Under the pieces are notes generated by a model. That model was not told the DNA's origin, made no database searches, and saw only the letters and a list, made by a program, of their open reading frames with translations. A stretch of 64,000 nt of DNA from Leptodactylus fallax (Eukaryota > Chordata > Amphibia > Anura > Leptodactylidae): assembly GCA_947044405.1 (NCBI GenBank), contig CAMRHE010000333.1:1-64000 (forward strand). Direction: 5' to 3'. Numbering within the stretch: the stretch's first letter is position 1; every line of letters begins with the position of its first letter. Position numbers and translations under genes: made by a program. Below are positions 11,553 through 25,070 of this stretch, piece after piece.

Positions 11553-14500
11553 ATGTTGTGAATTTTGGTCTGTCAAGAGCTTTGTTGTGATATTGTATTA
11601 AACTGACTCACTGGAAATTTCATCAAATTTGTGTTCAAGATGGACACATCTGTACTGAGTATATACATTTTAGATAACGTTGATGAGCTTTGCATACAGG
11701 CTGACAGGTTATCTGTCAGAATCAGTATCTGTGTGGTTTGAATGAATGTCATATTCCATTCCACGCATTCATGTCAATAGCATAAAAAAATTCATGAACA
11801 GCCGAAGTAGACTAGAGTAAAACCTGTTTTTTTTTTTTTGCAGAAAATCTCTGCTCTCACAGATAAAGAGGGCATCTCCTTTATGAAATATATGTGCCCT
11901 TAAAGGGAATATGTAAAGCAGGTGTCTTAATGAGAGATCAGTAATTGTCAATATACAACCATAATGCTGAACTTTAACAACCCTGCATTCCGTAAGCTAT
12001 GTCTTCCCTGTGTCTGTATGTGGAAAGTCGTTTTAAAAACCTATGCTACTTTGTATCCTCAAACATTTTCACTGTACTCTACTTGAGCACTAAGTGTACT
12101 ATAGCTATAATGTATTTTATACATCTTGGGACCAACGTCATTGTGTGATTATGCCACCATGCCATCATGCTGCTGGTCTTTTCTTTGGGCCAAACAAGAG
12201 CCCTTGCAGCCTAGTCATAGTGCTCCTAATGGCGCTGTAAAAAAAAAAAAATACAGTAGAAACATGGATTGTGAATGGCAGTCAAGCTTAACTGCTGCCT
12301 CACCTACATACTGGACTATCATTATTTCTGATTTGCCCATTTTTTTGTGCTGAACAAGTGTATTTTTAATAGATTTATTTAAAAAAAGTATGACTTTTTA
12401 ATCATCTTTTCATGCAGTAATATAATAATAGTTTTTGGAATTGGAGATGAAAATATTGATACAAGTAAATTGTAGTGGAGTTAGTATTGTCTACAGTGGT
12501 GTACCGGTTAGGCAGAGCATGCAGATACTATGGGGCCCATGCTAAGGGCCTAGTGTTGATCTTCTCCAGCTTTATTACACTAATTCATTGCATTTTCCTG
12601 TAGCTATCACTAGGTGGAGCACAGCGCAAGAAGATATTGACAGCTTCCCTTGAGTTCAATGGTAGCTGTATTAATTCATAATGCACTCAGCTCCGACTAG
12701 TGGTGGGAGGATATAGAGAATATTTATCATTCTAGTTATACCAGTTGTCTGATGTAAATATATTATAAAATATGGGGGCTGGTTTATACAAGGCAGACTT
12801 TGCCCCCCATTTGTGCTGTACTTGCCAATTTTCTTAAAAATGGGCAGGGCTCAGAAAAGTGCCAGACACCGTATGGAGGCCCAAAAGAGATAAGGGAAGG
12901 TGTGTATGAATGTTTTTTTATACTCTGGGATCTGAAGAGTATAATGCAGTGGTCATTTTAGTTCGTCCGACGGATCTCCATTTTTTCAGTTTCATAAAAA
13001 AGAACAATTTGGAATATTTCTGTCGAACCTGGCTTGAAAAAACCGATTTTGCCCCATCTCTACTTATCAGACTAGGGGCTAAGTAGGTTAACCATAAAGG
13101 AAGGAAGTTTGCAGGTATACCAAGCAGACCACCACTAAAGTAGTGTAGACCCAAAGTATGGGCTGAGGTTAACTCTGGTTTAAGTATATTCTTTGGATAT
13201 GGGGGTAATGTCAGCCTTGGGAAGTGACCGCAGTGCAGAGGTCAGATCCCGGGGAAGCTGTTAGTCAAGGTATGAAAACCATTCCATAGACATTTACCAT
13301 TTTATTTACTCTCATGTATCCAGACATAATACAAGTGCAGGTTAAGGAAGTGACACCTGCCATGATCTGTGCATATAATTTCGGTTTAGAAGTTCTTCAG
13401 AATGACAGTATATCTACTTTAATTGCTGCTATTTTAATCTCCCGGCATCAATTAAAAAAATCTTCATTTTTTTTGTGAAACATATTATTCAAGCTGAACA
13501 TTCCAGCGAAGATGTGTTGGAGATAAAGACTCTGTGAAACCACATTTTATTTGACAAGGCTGATTTTCTTTTTATTCAATGGCTGCACAAAGGTGTTAAC
13601 TGGGAAAGGCCTAGGGAGCGGTATTGGATCAATAGGCTCCAGTAAGTTTGCGAAATCAATTTTTTTCTCTTTACAGAGATTAAAATTGATGTGACCTATG
13701 CTGTGTAACTCCTATTATTGCCCGGGGTGACAGAAAATTTATCAATTACCTATTGACTTCTTTGAAGGCCTGGAAAAAAAGCAATAATAGCTAAGGAAAC
13801 TAGAGAATTATCATGCTTTCTCAATGTAGCAATCCATTTAACAGAAATTCTGTGACTGTTCCACAGTTCTGCCAGTGAATTCAGTTGAGTGGTAAAATTT
13901 ATAGTTACAATTGATTATGTATTTTAATCCAGAATTCAAAACATTGTTTTTGTTTTTTTTTTTATCAGAAAAACAATATGATCTAGTTAGCGAAACAATA
14001 TGCAGTACGTGCCGAAAAAAGACCGATAACAAGGAGCCAAATGAAGTGCTGCGCGACCCTATCTGACTAATATCAAATGTTTTTTTTATTATTGTTTTCA
14101 ATAAATTTCTGAAATCCTTCTTTTACTACATAGAGATATTTGTAGTCAATAAAGAAGTAGTTTTACTTTACAATAATGGAAAGGTCACTTTTGAAAATGT
14201 AACTTCAAAGTATTGTATGTGAGTCGTGTATTGAGAGTGTTGTCTTTAGCTGAGGTATTCTGTAAGAACATTCCTATATGCTATGATGGACAGTGTAATG
14301 CATTTCACAAAGGAGTGCCTGCCTTTAACACATATCACTCTATACTTAGTAGTCATCTGTCACCTGGTATGAGTAGCACCTCTATTTCACTGCGGAACAG
14401 AGTTTTTTGTTGAAGACTCTGGTCCATGTCTCTGTTGCTGATTCTAAGGCTGGCACTCACATAATATAGCTGCTCTCCAAACATATGCTCATCTTGGCAA

Positions 14501-15004
14501 TGCAGGAAGAGGGAGTAGACCCCAAGAACCAAAGAAATACACATCAAATGTGTATGGCCAATGTTTCATCAGGATGCTGGTTTACAAACACATTTTGGCA
14601 GCCCTGTTTAGAGAATATTAGGACAGACTGCACTAGAAACACTAGGTCATTTTTGCCTGCAAAACAAAAAAAAGTACATAGATATGAACAGACAGTAGTA
14701 AACTTCTACCCTAGATTGTTTTACATTAAAAGGTCCAATAGTAGTGGGGATGCGTAAATTTTTTCCCTGGAGATGGCAGAACCTTAAATTACTTCCCATC
14801 ATTACCCCAGCACCCCTGGTGGTGGTGGGTACCGGGCTAAATATGAGGGATTAGTGTTAGCTTTTTTACTGGTTAAGCACCACTTTAATAATGGCCACTG
14901 TCAACCAGACAGCTGTCTGTTACTGAAATGGCAATTAAAAAAACAAAGTCTCCTTAAGATTTTTTTTTTTTATTCGAATAAAAACTTCCCTATATATCAC
15001 TCTT
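11553..15004. other. Non-coding DNA without supported genes
   Basis: AT-rich sequence with only short chance frames. A stretch near 12494 (CAGTGGTGTACC) resembles a hAT end but has no partner. The part at 13370-13870 is free of recognisable repeats and is listed in the findings as a possible conserved non-coding element. Confidence 0.6.
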
Positions 15005-15271
15005 TTAAAGAGGATCTGTCACCAAGTAGAAAATGCTAAATGCCATACATCTGACTGCTGCTTTGCCCCTGAACAACATAGTATTTTTCTTTTTAAAATC
15101 TGTCCACCCCTTAAAAAGATATGATTCTTGATAGCTCTGATTCTCCAAGTGGGTGGTAACCTTCTTTTTTTCTCTGAGACAATAAAAGGTTCCCACTCAC
15201 ATGGAGAATCAGAGCTAGTTTATGTATAATCTTCCAAGGGTTATATCTTTTGAATGTCAGGTCATCTTTAA
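15005..15271. mobile_element. TTAA-flanked palindromic MITE
   Basis: TTAA at 15005-15008 and 15268-15271 flank inverted ends (AGAGGATCTGTC at the left, complement AGATGACCTGAC at the right). The interior is also inverted: CTCTGATTCTCCAAGTG near 15135 against its complement near 15205. TTAA duplication is the hallmark of piggyBac-type transposition. No coding capacity. Confidence 0.65.
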
Positions 15272-17317
15272 CACCTTCCTGACATCCACCGTAATAGTGC
15301 GGCGAATATTGGGCATTGAAACATGGCAGCCGCCGTAATGCCCATGATCAGTGCCCACACCATCATTAAGGCTCCCGGTGGGGAGGATCGCATAATAATG
15401 GGGGGGGGGGTGTCAGTAAAAGGGACAATATACTGTGCGTGGGCTGCCGCTACATGCACTATGCAGGTAAAATAAAGAGGAGACACGTGTGTCATTGTGA
15501 CGTTATGGTGCCACCTGACAATCATTTGGTAGCCTCCCAGTCAATTTTCAGTGGTAGCTGGACACCTTGCGTTGCTGATGTAATAAACACTATAAAAGGT
15601 GCTGTGCACATGAACACGGCATTGCAGTGATGGTGAATGTAGGGAAGGGTCTGTGTGATTCCTCTCACTGCATGATACAGAAAGCACTCAAAAACTCACA
15701 AATTGCAATAAAGCTAGAGAATGTTAGGAATATGATGACAGTTCAGTCACATTTAATAAATTACAGGCAAATTAGTGAAATCATAGATGGAGTGAGGGAG
15801 CATATCTGTGCTGTGGTGAGCCTGACAAATAATCTAATTTTTTTCTAAGTCTGTTGGGCAGTAGAACAGTTTCATCTGTTTGCAGAATGTTTAAACATAG
15901 TTTTTACTCACAGTCAGTCCTGTTAGTGAAAAAACTTTTTTTTTAAGGTTTTTTTGGGCAAATGGTTACTTTTTTTTGATTAAATACATACAAATTGCTG
16001 TTCTAACAACAAAACGCTGATTCCACCTGCGCTGATCTGAAAAAAATCTGTTATTTAAGCATTACACATCTACATCTAGCACATGGTCATTGTTATCATC
16101 ATCATCATTACCTTCTCTATCCCTTATAAGGGAATGTGTGTCCAGGAAATAGAAATATGAGCTCATTCATCCAGTGGTTCCGCAACTTAGCTTGCAGCTG
16201 GCCAGGCTGCTGTACCACATAGTAGATTCCTCGATGAAGGATATCTAGCACCATTATTTCTCTAGGAAAGTTGTTCCTGATTCACCATGTGTCGAAAAAT
16301 GTGGGCCTTTTCCCTGGATATATCAGTCAGGTGCATGCCACTGTCGACACATGGAGCAGCAACTAGGGACAAGGAAAATACATGGCTTTCACAGCTCACT
16401 GTGCCAATGGTTTTTTAAGCAGCAGTGACCACAGTCCATAAATGCAACAAGGCCAGGTGCTAGTTCCAACTCGTTTGTGCAGGCCCAGTTCCAACATTAT
16501 GCAGGACCCATCCACCTCCTCTGGATCCTGCTCTTGTTCCCTCCACCATTTTCACCGGGGCATGCCGTTGCTTTAACTCCACCCCCCTTCGTTTCATGGG
16601 TGTAAAGTGAAGTGCTGCCATGTTTTACAATGAGTGAGCATTGGTCAGAGGAGTCACACAGCATTGCCAACAACAATGGGCACTAATATTGTTGCTGTGC
16701 TCCAGTTGGGTCAAATAACACATTGTCCCTGTATGGCGCATGTGGGTAATTTGGTAGTTCACTGCTTTTATTAACCTGTATAGTGGCTGAAAAGAGGTGC
16801 TGCTCATGGCCAGAAAAGTTTCTGCACACTTCAGCTGTACTTATGTCTCAAAAAATACCCTGCTCAATTTACAGAGACAAAACAGTTTGACTTTGCCTCA
16901 CGACGTAGAACATTAATAACCATGCTAGAGCATCTGTGTGAGCAGACAAGGTAGCAAACAATGACTGCATGTAACAGACCACAAGGATGATGGGTTATTT
17001 TGAAATCCATCATTGGAAGCTAATGAGAGAACTGTGCTGGCTTCTTAGCAATGTGATCCCTTTATTGTATGTTTTACAGTAAACACTTGCACTCATGCAA
17101 TGAAGGACAGAATAGGAGGAACTCAACATCATCGCCCCTGGTTGATGGAGGAGGACAAGGATTTGGGTCAAAGTCATTATGGTGGAGGAACTAGGACTCC
17201 TAGACTAAAAGAGGAGGAGGAAGACTCTCCTTTGAATGCAAAGGGAGCCCTTGATTTGTCACAGGCATGGCCAGGGGAGGAGCTTTATCTCTTTTAAGAT
17301 GATGATGACGATGTTTT
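15272..17317. other. Non-coding DNA without supported genes
   Basis: Begins with CACCTTCCTGACATCCACCG, similar to a repeat start seen in other frog sequences, and contains a G run at about 15401-15410. The section 16090-16330 reads open for stretches on the minus strand but matches no family I can name. Confidence 0.5.
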
Positions 17318-17378
17318 AGCATTTGAATCCAGAACCTCCTGTGTCCCAGGCAGTAGCTCTTCTCACTGAGCTACTAGG
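17318..17378 (-). repeat. tRNA-like SINE head
   Basis: On the minus strand an A-box-like TAGCTCAGTGAG (complement of 17362-17373) is followed about 30 bp later by a B-box-like GGTTCTGGATTCAAAT (complement of 17321-17336), the layout of a tRNA-derived SINE. No cloverleaf good enough for a functional tRNA is apparent. Confidence 0.4.
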
Positions 17379-17379
17379 A

Positions 17380-17760
17380 ATTCTGGATAATTTCCTGATC
17401 CTTGATTCTGGACAGTTTCTTGTTCCAAGTAACCTTGCCTTGATTGCCTGATAGTGGACTATTGGACTTTCTATTTAAGCCAAGCCTCACCAATTCCTCC
17501 TTGCCAGATTATTGTGCTTCCCAGCCTTTAGTCCAGCTACTGTTCCTGCTCACGATACAACTACTGCCTTACCTGTATACTGAACCTCAAATTGTTACTT
17601 AATTGCCGCTCCTACCTTACGTTACAACCACTGCCTTACCTGTGTACTGAACTTTAGAATTGCTACTTGACTACTGCTCCTGCCTCACGGTACAACTATT
17701 GCCTTAACCTGTGTACCGGACTCGGACTGTTATTTGACCATGCCTACTCCAGTCATCTGG
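17380..17760 (+). repeat. LTR-like segment with three ~67-bp tandem units
   Basis: From about 17539 to 17741 a unit of about 67 bp occurs three times; each contains CTGCTCCTGC-like and TACAACTACTGCCTTACCTG-like text, then TGTACTGAAC-like text. Upstream, TATTTAAGCC near 17473 could be a promoter box, and the composition resembles the U5 part of amphibian LTRs. Terminal TG/CA ends and a target duplication were not found, so only the tandem repeat is firm. Confidence 0.5.
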
Positions 17761-20700
17761 CTTGACAGCCCACTGGACTCCCACCTCACTTTGACGATTC
17801 CATAAGCAATCATATTATTACCTTACACGATGATGACGACCACATTGGCCAAGAACACCAACCATTGCAGGACCCTGGGTCCATGCACATGCTGGCAACC
17901 ACAGCAGACTGTATGCTCTGCTGCTTACACATAGCATGAGTGCTATCAGACCCTCTCTATAAAACTAAAATGGGAGAATTATTCCCGCCTCTCAAAGGTA
18001 AGAAAAATTGGAAAACTATCAGGATAAGCTGTAAATCCAGCTTTCTGCAGTATTTAGGGAGACCACTGCAAATACCAGTCACACACTTGCCCAGGTGGCC
18101 TCTGCCCACTCCTAGTCCACCTCACTCAGCCAGTTTTCCACCTCTTCTGACAGTGCCACAGCTACAAGTGTCAGAAGTAAAAGCAGCAGCAACAGTAGCC
18201 AGTACAGATGATGAACCAGAAATTTGTTAGCTCGCAGTGCCAACTGGAGCCGCAACAGGCTGCAAACACCATCTGGACCAACAGATAAAGTCATACCGGC
18301 TACAGTGCACCGGCTGCATTCCAGAAGATAACTCTGACCTCATGGAATTCTGGGCTAATAGGTTAGAGCAGTGAAAGGAGCTGGCCTAGTTTGCCATGGG
18401 AGCTTTATCTTATAGACCCCAAGTGTAATGGCCAAGAGCGTGTTCAGTACCACCATCTCCCTAAACTGTTTCCATTTACTGTACTGCTGGTGCTGCCTGC
18501 TACTCTGATACAGCTATCGCCACTGCCATCACTCAGACATGTCCTACAGCCTGGTCCATCATATCATTCCTCCGTACTGCCACTCATGTTGCCACATCTA
18601 CCACCACTCAGCCAGACATGTCTGAGTGGTGGTAGTGGTGATATAACTTTGGCTGTGTTTGCCGTACAGAGCTAGAAATTGGATAGAGAGGTTCCTAGGA
18701 GCCCTGACAGTGTTTTGCACTATGATTTAATTTGTGGTTCATACTGAACTAGTTCACCAGAACCCAAAGCGATATGAATCTTGAGAGGTTCACTCATCTC
18801 TAGTATATAGGCACAGTGTACCTATTTGAGAATGATGTAGAATTATTTAGGTAAGTATAGTTCTATTACAATAACTGAGTACAGATGGCTATGGTATCAC
18901 AATATTATTTGGAACTGGAATGATGATAACATGCAGGTACTATCTGGCATGTTTTCAGGTTATTGTATGGCATGTTATTTATATTTGGTATATCCATATA
19001 TGTAGTTTTTGGTCTGTATAGCATTATTATTTAACTACTGTATAGGACCAATAGCTCCTCTTTCTGCTCTTTGTCTCCAGTACAGTCAGTAGTATTACAA
19101 CTGTCGGTACACTTTATGTTTGACATAGTGTCTGTGCACTGAGACTGACACTAATGCAGTAAAGTATATTTGAGTTACAGCTGGTTCTGTTACATTATAT
19201 GTTTATTATGGTTGTTAGTACTATTGATTTTGTGTAATAATTATATTATATTATAATGTTATTATTATTATATCAATGCACCATAGCTATTCCAGTTATC
19301 TTATAAGTACTGGTATAACGTTAGAAAATAATATTTTGGGCTTTGTTCTTTATCGGTACATTACATAAAGGTATTTGTGCACTGTGTGATATTTTAGTAT
19401 TATACGGCAGCAATGAGTAGACAACCTTTACCAGTGGCATTTACGATACAGTATGGTACTATTGTTTGGACAACGTATGCTAGCTTTATATGAATCTTTC
19501 TTTTAATTGTGTTTCTTGCACCCTCTGTATCACTATTTTTGTGAGCTGGATGGCAGCATTATTTGGCCACCATATGCTAGTTGTAAGGATAAACAACCAG
19601 CTAAAATTCCAGCACAAAATTCCATCTAATCTAATGTTCTTCCTGCTCAAGTATTAGATAACGAAGACTATAATATTACTCCTAAATGTGTATGTTATGA
19701 GATTTTACAGGTTTCAATTTACTTTTACATGAAAATGATTTGCAAGTTACAGGGAAGTATTTATTTTTGTAGTGCATTTTGATGGTGTAATCATGGTGCC
19801 TGCATGCAGCCACCAGTGCCTGGGAAGGCTGTCACTGCTTCTTTGATCCAGCTACTCAGACAATCCGCCTTTTGCAGGTCACCTGGTGTTTCACCAACAG
19901 AGAAAGAACATACACAACACCTGGCTATGTTCTTAACACTGTGGATCCTTCTTTACTGCAGGTGAAGGGACTCACAAGGATAACGCTCACAGTGGGGTAT
20001 ACAGGTATACTTTGTATAGGCCTCTGGGCTGTGTCAGCAAATGACATACGCCCATTGTCGGGCGGAATGCACCGCCAACCACCCCAGGTCCCAGGTTCCC
20101 AGATGCTCGCTTAGGTGTTCCAGCTCACTGAACTGGCTGATGCCATAGGTACACTTTATCCTATTGCAAACAGACTAAACAGCTCTGCCAGCTCACCTGA
20201 CCTCACTAGATGTTGCCCCTACAAGCAGTCTTCTGTCTTACCTCTACAAACTGTGGGAACGGACCCTAAATATGGGACCTTCTCTCTCCCTGATAAGTCA
20301 AGGTAACACCTGACATCATTAAGTCGCACCACCGGAGAGTTAAAATGACTTAAGCATGCATACAACACATTATAGAACACAGTGCAAGTACATTACAACA
20401 CATGTTGTAATATAACTGCAAAGTAGTGCTTAGCCTACCAAATTCACTTACAAGACCCGATGAGGGGATCACACTTAGGTGATGTTAGAGGATCTCCTGG
20501 GGTACTTTGTATCCCCCATCTGGTTGTGTCTTAGGATGCCCTTGATGTTGGATGCAAATGAAGCACAGGAGAAATGGCAGCTAAACCAGCAATGTCCGCA
20601 GCACAGTTTACTTAGTATGTTTTCTTCCAGTCACATTCACTTACAACAGTATCCTCACGTGGGCAAGAGTGACATCTGCGCTTCACTCCCTTCTCTAGTC

Positions 20701-21212
20701 CTCTTACCCTTTCCATAATGTCAGTCTGGAGCAACCCTTGGAGCCTAGTCCTATCTTTCCAGACACTCTTGGAGAAATGCAAGGCATGTTTTGGCTGTGG
20801 ACACCAAAGTTTCCTCACTGGTACAGCAGAAGAGATGTTCAGCATAAAGTAGTTACAAGAAGGTTTAATCCCTTGCCGACATTTGCCATGCTAAATGTAT
20901 AATGCAGCAAAGTGCCTGCATTAGTCGTGGGCATTAACCCTACCAATGCCTTAATCAAACATGATCCAGGGGCGGCAATTTGTTGGCTAGACAACCGGAA
21001 GCCAATTGAATACTAGCAGGCCTGTCTTCAATACATTTCTATTACAGGCTGTGCAAGGCATTGCAGTGCACTGTATTAGTGATCAGACCCTGCCTTTCCT
21101 CCTGAAAGTAATGGAAAATTCGTAATGAGCCTCAACACTCGAACCGGTCATATCATCCCTATTTATTATGTATATGTAAAGAACTTACAAACAGAATACA
21201 AAGATATCGAGC
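17761..21212. other. Non-coding DNA without supported genes
   Basis: Frames here are short and match nothing I recognise. A repeat-like start (TTTAATCCCTTGCCGACATT) is present near 20863. The 19400-20330 part is mildly GC-richer but carries no domain. Confidence 0.55.
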
Positions 21213-21221
21213 CAATGGATG

Positions 21222-21252
<31 letters not shown>

Positions 21253-21253
21253 T

Positions 21254-21307
<54 letters not shown>
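21213..21307 (+). repeat. (GATA)n microsatellite
   Basis: About 23 copies of GATA with one GATT interruption, starting after ATGGATGGATAG. Likely length-polymorphic. Confidence 0.97.
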
Positions 21308-22229
21308 ATGATTTCTGATGTTTCTTTAGTAGACTAAAATGAACTCTGATCTATATTTATATAAAGCACTATATTTGACACTGGGACATTGCTTCTCAAG
21401 TCTAAGGCTAATTCTCGGTTGCATATACTATGATACATTTTGATCTTGTGCCTTAATTTTAAATTTTAATTTCCATCATCAATAAATAATGTGAGTGTTA
21501 TGTCTTTGAAAGGGAAAATCTTTGAGTAGCAGCACTACATTCACTTTGTATATTCCACATGTAAGGCCTGTGTCATTTGTATATTAATGCTCTTTGATGG
21601 GTTCTTGTTAAATTAGTGATGGGTTGATGATAAAATCTTCTCTTTATATTAAGTGAAACCTGGCAATTAGCATTTACAACTAGTAGATACATGTTTATCA
21701 AAAAGCTGATATGCAAAGTTTTACAAAGGCCGATATAGTCCTGAAATGCCTTTTACAAACTAAAACTGTTTGCAAAAAAGTGATGACATTGACTGTAGTC
21801 TACAGATTAATTTGAGTTGTTGAGCTTAAAGGGTTACTTACATTTCTGTCTGCCCTTACCTTTATTCAAATTTCTGTGGTGTACTATTATGTTATAATGA
21901 GCACTCAGCATTAAAGTACAGTGCTGCGAAGGAACAGGCACCACTACTGCTGGACGTCAGCTCTATTATACGATGGATTCAGAATCTGTTTCCATCAGAT
22001 TAACCGTTTAAATGCTTTGATCAATACAATACTACAATACAGAAGTGTTTAACAGCATTGCTTGATTACCTGTACAATATGCTGCAAGTCCCATTGTTGG
22101 ACTTTATAAAGTGTCATAACCGTTTTAAAAATATTACAAAAAGAAAACATATTAAAAACTCAACGTCCCCCTTTTCCCATTTCTCACAAGCAAAAAAAAG
22201 TTCCTCTAGGGCACAATTTTGGGCACTGG
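21308..22229. other. Non-coding DNA without supported genes
   Basis: AT-rich sequence; nothing supported. Confidence 0.6.
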
Positions 22230-22600
22230 TATATAGAAAGATATAGCTGAACTAGAGCAGGTTCAGAAGAGGGTGACCAAGGTAATGAAGGGAATGGGTG
22301 GAATGGAGTACAACAAGGTTATCAAACTTGGGGTTGTTCAGTTTGGAAAAAAAGATTTCTTTGTACAATTATATGAATAACCAGTTCAGAGAGCTTATCA
22401 ATTATCTCTTTACTCTTGCAAGGGGGCATCGTCTATGTCTGGATGAAAATAGGTTTTTGTCTATAGTCATAGGCATGGCTTCTTTACTATAAGGTTATGT
22501 ATCTCACTGCCACAAGATGTGGTGATGGCTGATACAACTTCAAGAGGAAACTAGATGACTTTCTTAAAATATCTACACCCTGTATGATATGATATATTGC
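22230..22600 (+). mobile_element. 3' tail fragment of a CR1 LINE
   Basis: Across frameshifts the plus strand reads RLSNLGLFSLEKK, YMNNQFRELINYLFTLARGHRL and then residues like SLPQDVVMADTTSRFK. This is the C-terminal end of CR1 ORF2 and matches the minus-strand CR1 at 33307-32960 residue by residue over most of its length. It is a 5'-truncated, frameshifted copy typical of abortive LINE insertion. Confidence 0.75.
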
Positions 22601-25070
22601 TCTATCATGGAATAAAATAAAACTTACAAGCAAGCTCAGCTACCTGGAGTGCTGTCCATCCTTTAAAACAAGCTTCTATTAAATGTTGTGGGTTCCAGTC
22701 ATCCACCGGTGGAATAAGCGCACCCATCTACAAGCTAAGGAGAGTTCTGCTCACATTAATATTGTATCATTCCCCTCAGCATTGTCAGCTGTATGCCCCC
22801 ACACCAGCAGAACCAACAATGGTGGTCCATCCAGAAACTACTCAGTACCTATCTTGGATGGATTGTCAGTATCAACATGTTGTATCTGTTTCAGTTGCAG
22901 TGAGAAAGTGCATGTTCATGGATACATATGGTATATATTACAGCATGTTTTTCTGTTTTTGAAATATATTCCTATGAAGTGACTTTGTATGCTTTTTACC
23001 TTAAAGCATCCCTGCAGTATTGTTGACTTAAAATAATGAGCTGCGAGAGATCTGTAATGATAGAATAAAGGATAATTATAAACACAGCATGAGACTAGAA
23101 ATAACTATGTGATACCATTTTCAGCTGATTAACCTCACATTCAGCTTCATTTATTTTTTTCTACTTTTGTGATTGTAACCGAAATCTCATATTATCAAAC
23201 TTTGTAATTTACATTGTAGTGGACAGAATAGCTATCTTACAGGGTGGTATCACAGCATGGTTCAGGGATTTAGGTAAAAAAAATATATTTCAATGTTGTT
23301 TTGTTTTCAGAGTTAGAATATATACAGTATAACGAGAGAGAGAGAGAACACTATATCATGGTTAAGGCCCTGTTCATGTCATTTTTGGTGACTTTTTCTA
23401 ATATATTTGACTAATAATAATCTGCTTCTGATTTCTGTAAGAATATTTGTGTACTTTATTGTATACCTTTTTGCATATGGTAGAGCTTTTTAGTTTTTTC
23501 TTTTTTATAGATAAACCCTTTTGAGATATAAACCTGTTAAGCATATGCTAAAAGTGCTAACTGAACATACCCTTCTGATCAGCTCATTGTTCTGTGTCCA
23601 GCTCCTGAAACCCTCAGCACTCAACATTGCCAAGGGAAGTAGTTGGCCGGTCCATATTAGCCAGCTTAGGGAACTGCATAGAAAATGTAGTAGTACAGGG
23701 TGTCCTAAGAAAGTATTTAGATAGTATATAGATGGAAGTTGTCCGTTTGGAGATTCGCTTAACATTATGCACAGTCAGGGGCTGTTCTTTATGATAACCC
23801 CGAACAACCCCTTTAAGTGGCAAACTTCAATGCTTGGCTAGTTTCCTGCACATGTCCTATGAATTTGTTGGCAGAGAAGAGGCTCTGCACCATTTTATGG
23901 GCACCTTACATAATATGGTCAAAAGTGAAACATGAATATAGCTTTATTATAGGTTCTCTGCCATTTGCAGTTTTTTTTTTTTTTTAAGCTAAGTCTCCTG
24001 TCCTGACTGCATGTTTCTCCCAGCCTAAAAATCGTGGCTAGTTTCTTATACGTCCCAGAGCTGCACATGTGCAGATGAAATCTACAGTAGAGTATGTTTG
24101 ACTCCTACTGACATCACTAACTGCTATGGGTTTGCACAGTGGTGCATATCCTCAGTATACCTTCCCTGTCAGTAGGTGTCAGAGATCTGAGATAAACGAA
24201 GGACAGCATATAAAGGTTTTCCAATGTACACTGATGGGCAAAAGGGTAAAAATGTTTTGAACTTTTGACTTTCAGGCCCCGTATCTCACCATCCACTACA
24301 ATGTGAGACTACCATCATTTTATAGACAATCATCTTGGCTATCTCATACATAAATTTCACTTGCAACTATTTAGCATATGGCTAGTTATGCAAATTCTTG
24401 TCATGTAACTGCTTTGTTACTGTTTTACTCCTGGTGGTGGAAAAATCTTCTTTTCTTGTATACTACAAATTACGACCTATTCTCAGTTTGTTACTAGGTT
24501 GATCCGATCAATCGGTTAGGGCCTCCGATCATTATACTCTGGCGTTTGAAGAGACCTCAAAGTATAATAATAGCAGTTTTGGTTTAGACGTACAGTATTT
24601 GGTACGAACTTAACCACCAAACAATCCTCATGAGATGAATCTCGCAGGGATCGCTTAACAAATACTCTTGCCATGAGCCTGTGGCCTTACTTACCAATCT
24701 CCGCTCCTGCCCACGGCTGCCTCCACTTCTACTTCAGCCCTCCATGGGGCCCCGTGCATCGCATATCGCAAGTTGTGACTCTGTTCAGCATCAGCGACAT
24801 GATATGAAACACAAAAGAGGAAGTGAAGTCGGCCATGGGCCCGTTACCTGCTGGGTTTAATCCAGCAATAGACAGCCTATTTACTAGCCCCGATCAGCAT
24901 AAAAACCATAAAACAACACTCTGCTCAAGATACTGTGCCCCAGATTTGGTAATAGTGCAAGCTTAAACAGTCAGTCAGAAAATTCACTAGATTTATCACA
25001 GTGGCTAATAATGATCATGGTCATCGCTGGACCATAAATCTAGTGTATCTTTACACTGTCTACTGTAGTC
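22601..25070. other. Non-coding DNA with short repeat traces
   Basis: GA run at about 23333-23348, poly-T at about 23971-23985, and a MITE-like end (complement TTAAAGGGGTTGTTCGGGG) near 23795-23815 without a partner. A mariner-like end (TACACTGATGGGCAAAAGGG) is near 24227. A hairpin motif ATTATACTCTG...CAAAGTATAATAA at 24531-24568 is shared with the hAT-type element that follows. Confidence 0.5.

Noticed and set aside
12494..12800. hAT element starting CAGTGGTGTACC
   Set aside because: No matching right end or 8-bp duplication found.
17539..17741. CRISPR-like array
   Set aside because: Only three adjoining ~67-bp tandem units, no spacers, vertebrate context.
16090..18310. Possible transposase-derived gene (patches of open frame on both strands)
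   Set aside because: No motif I can name, and frames shorter than about 100 codons.
23505..23823. Small overlapping frames of 67-86 codons on both strands
   Set aside because: No homology recognised; a MITE-like end lies here.
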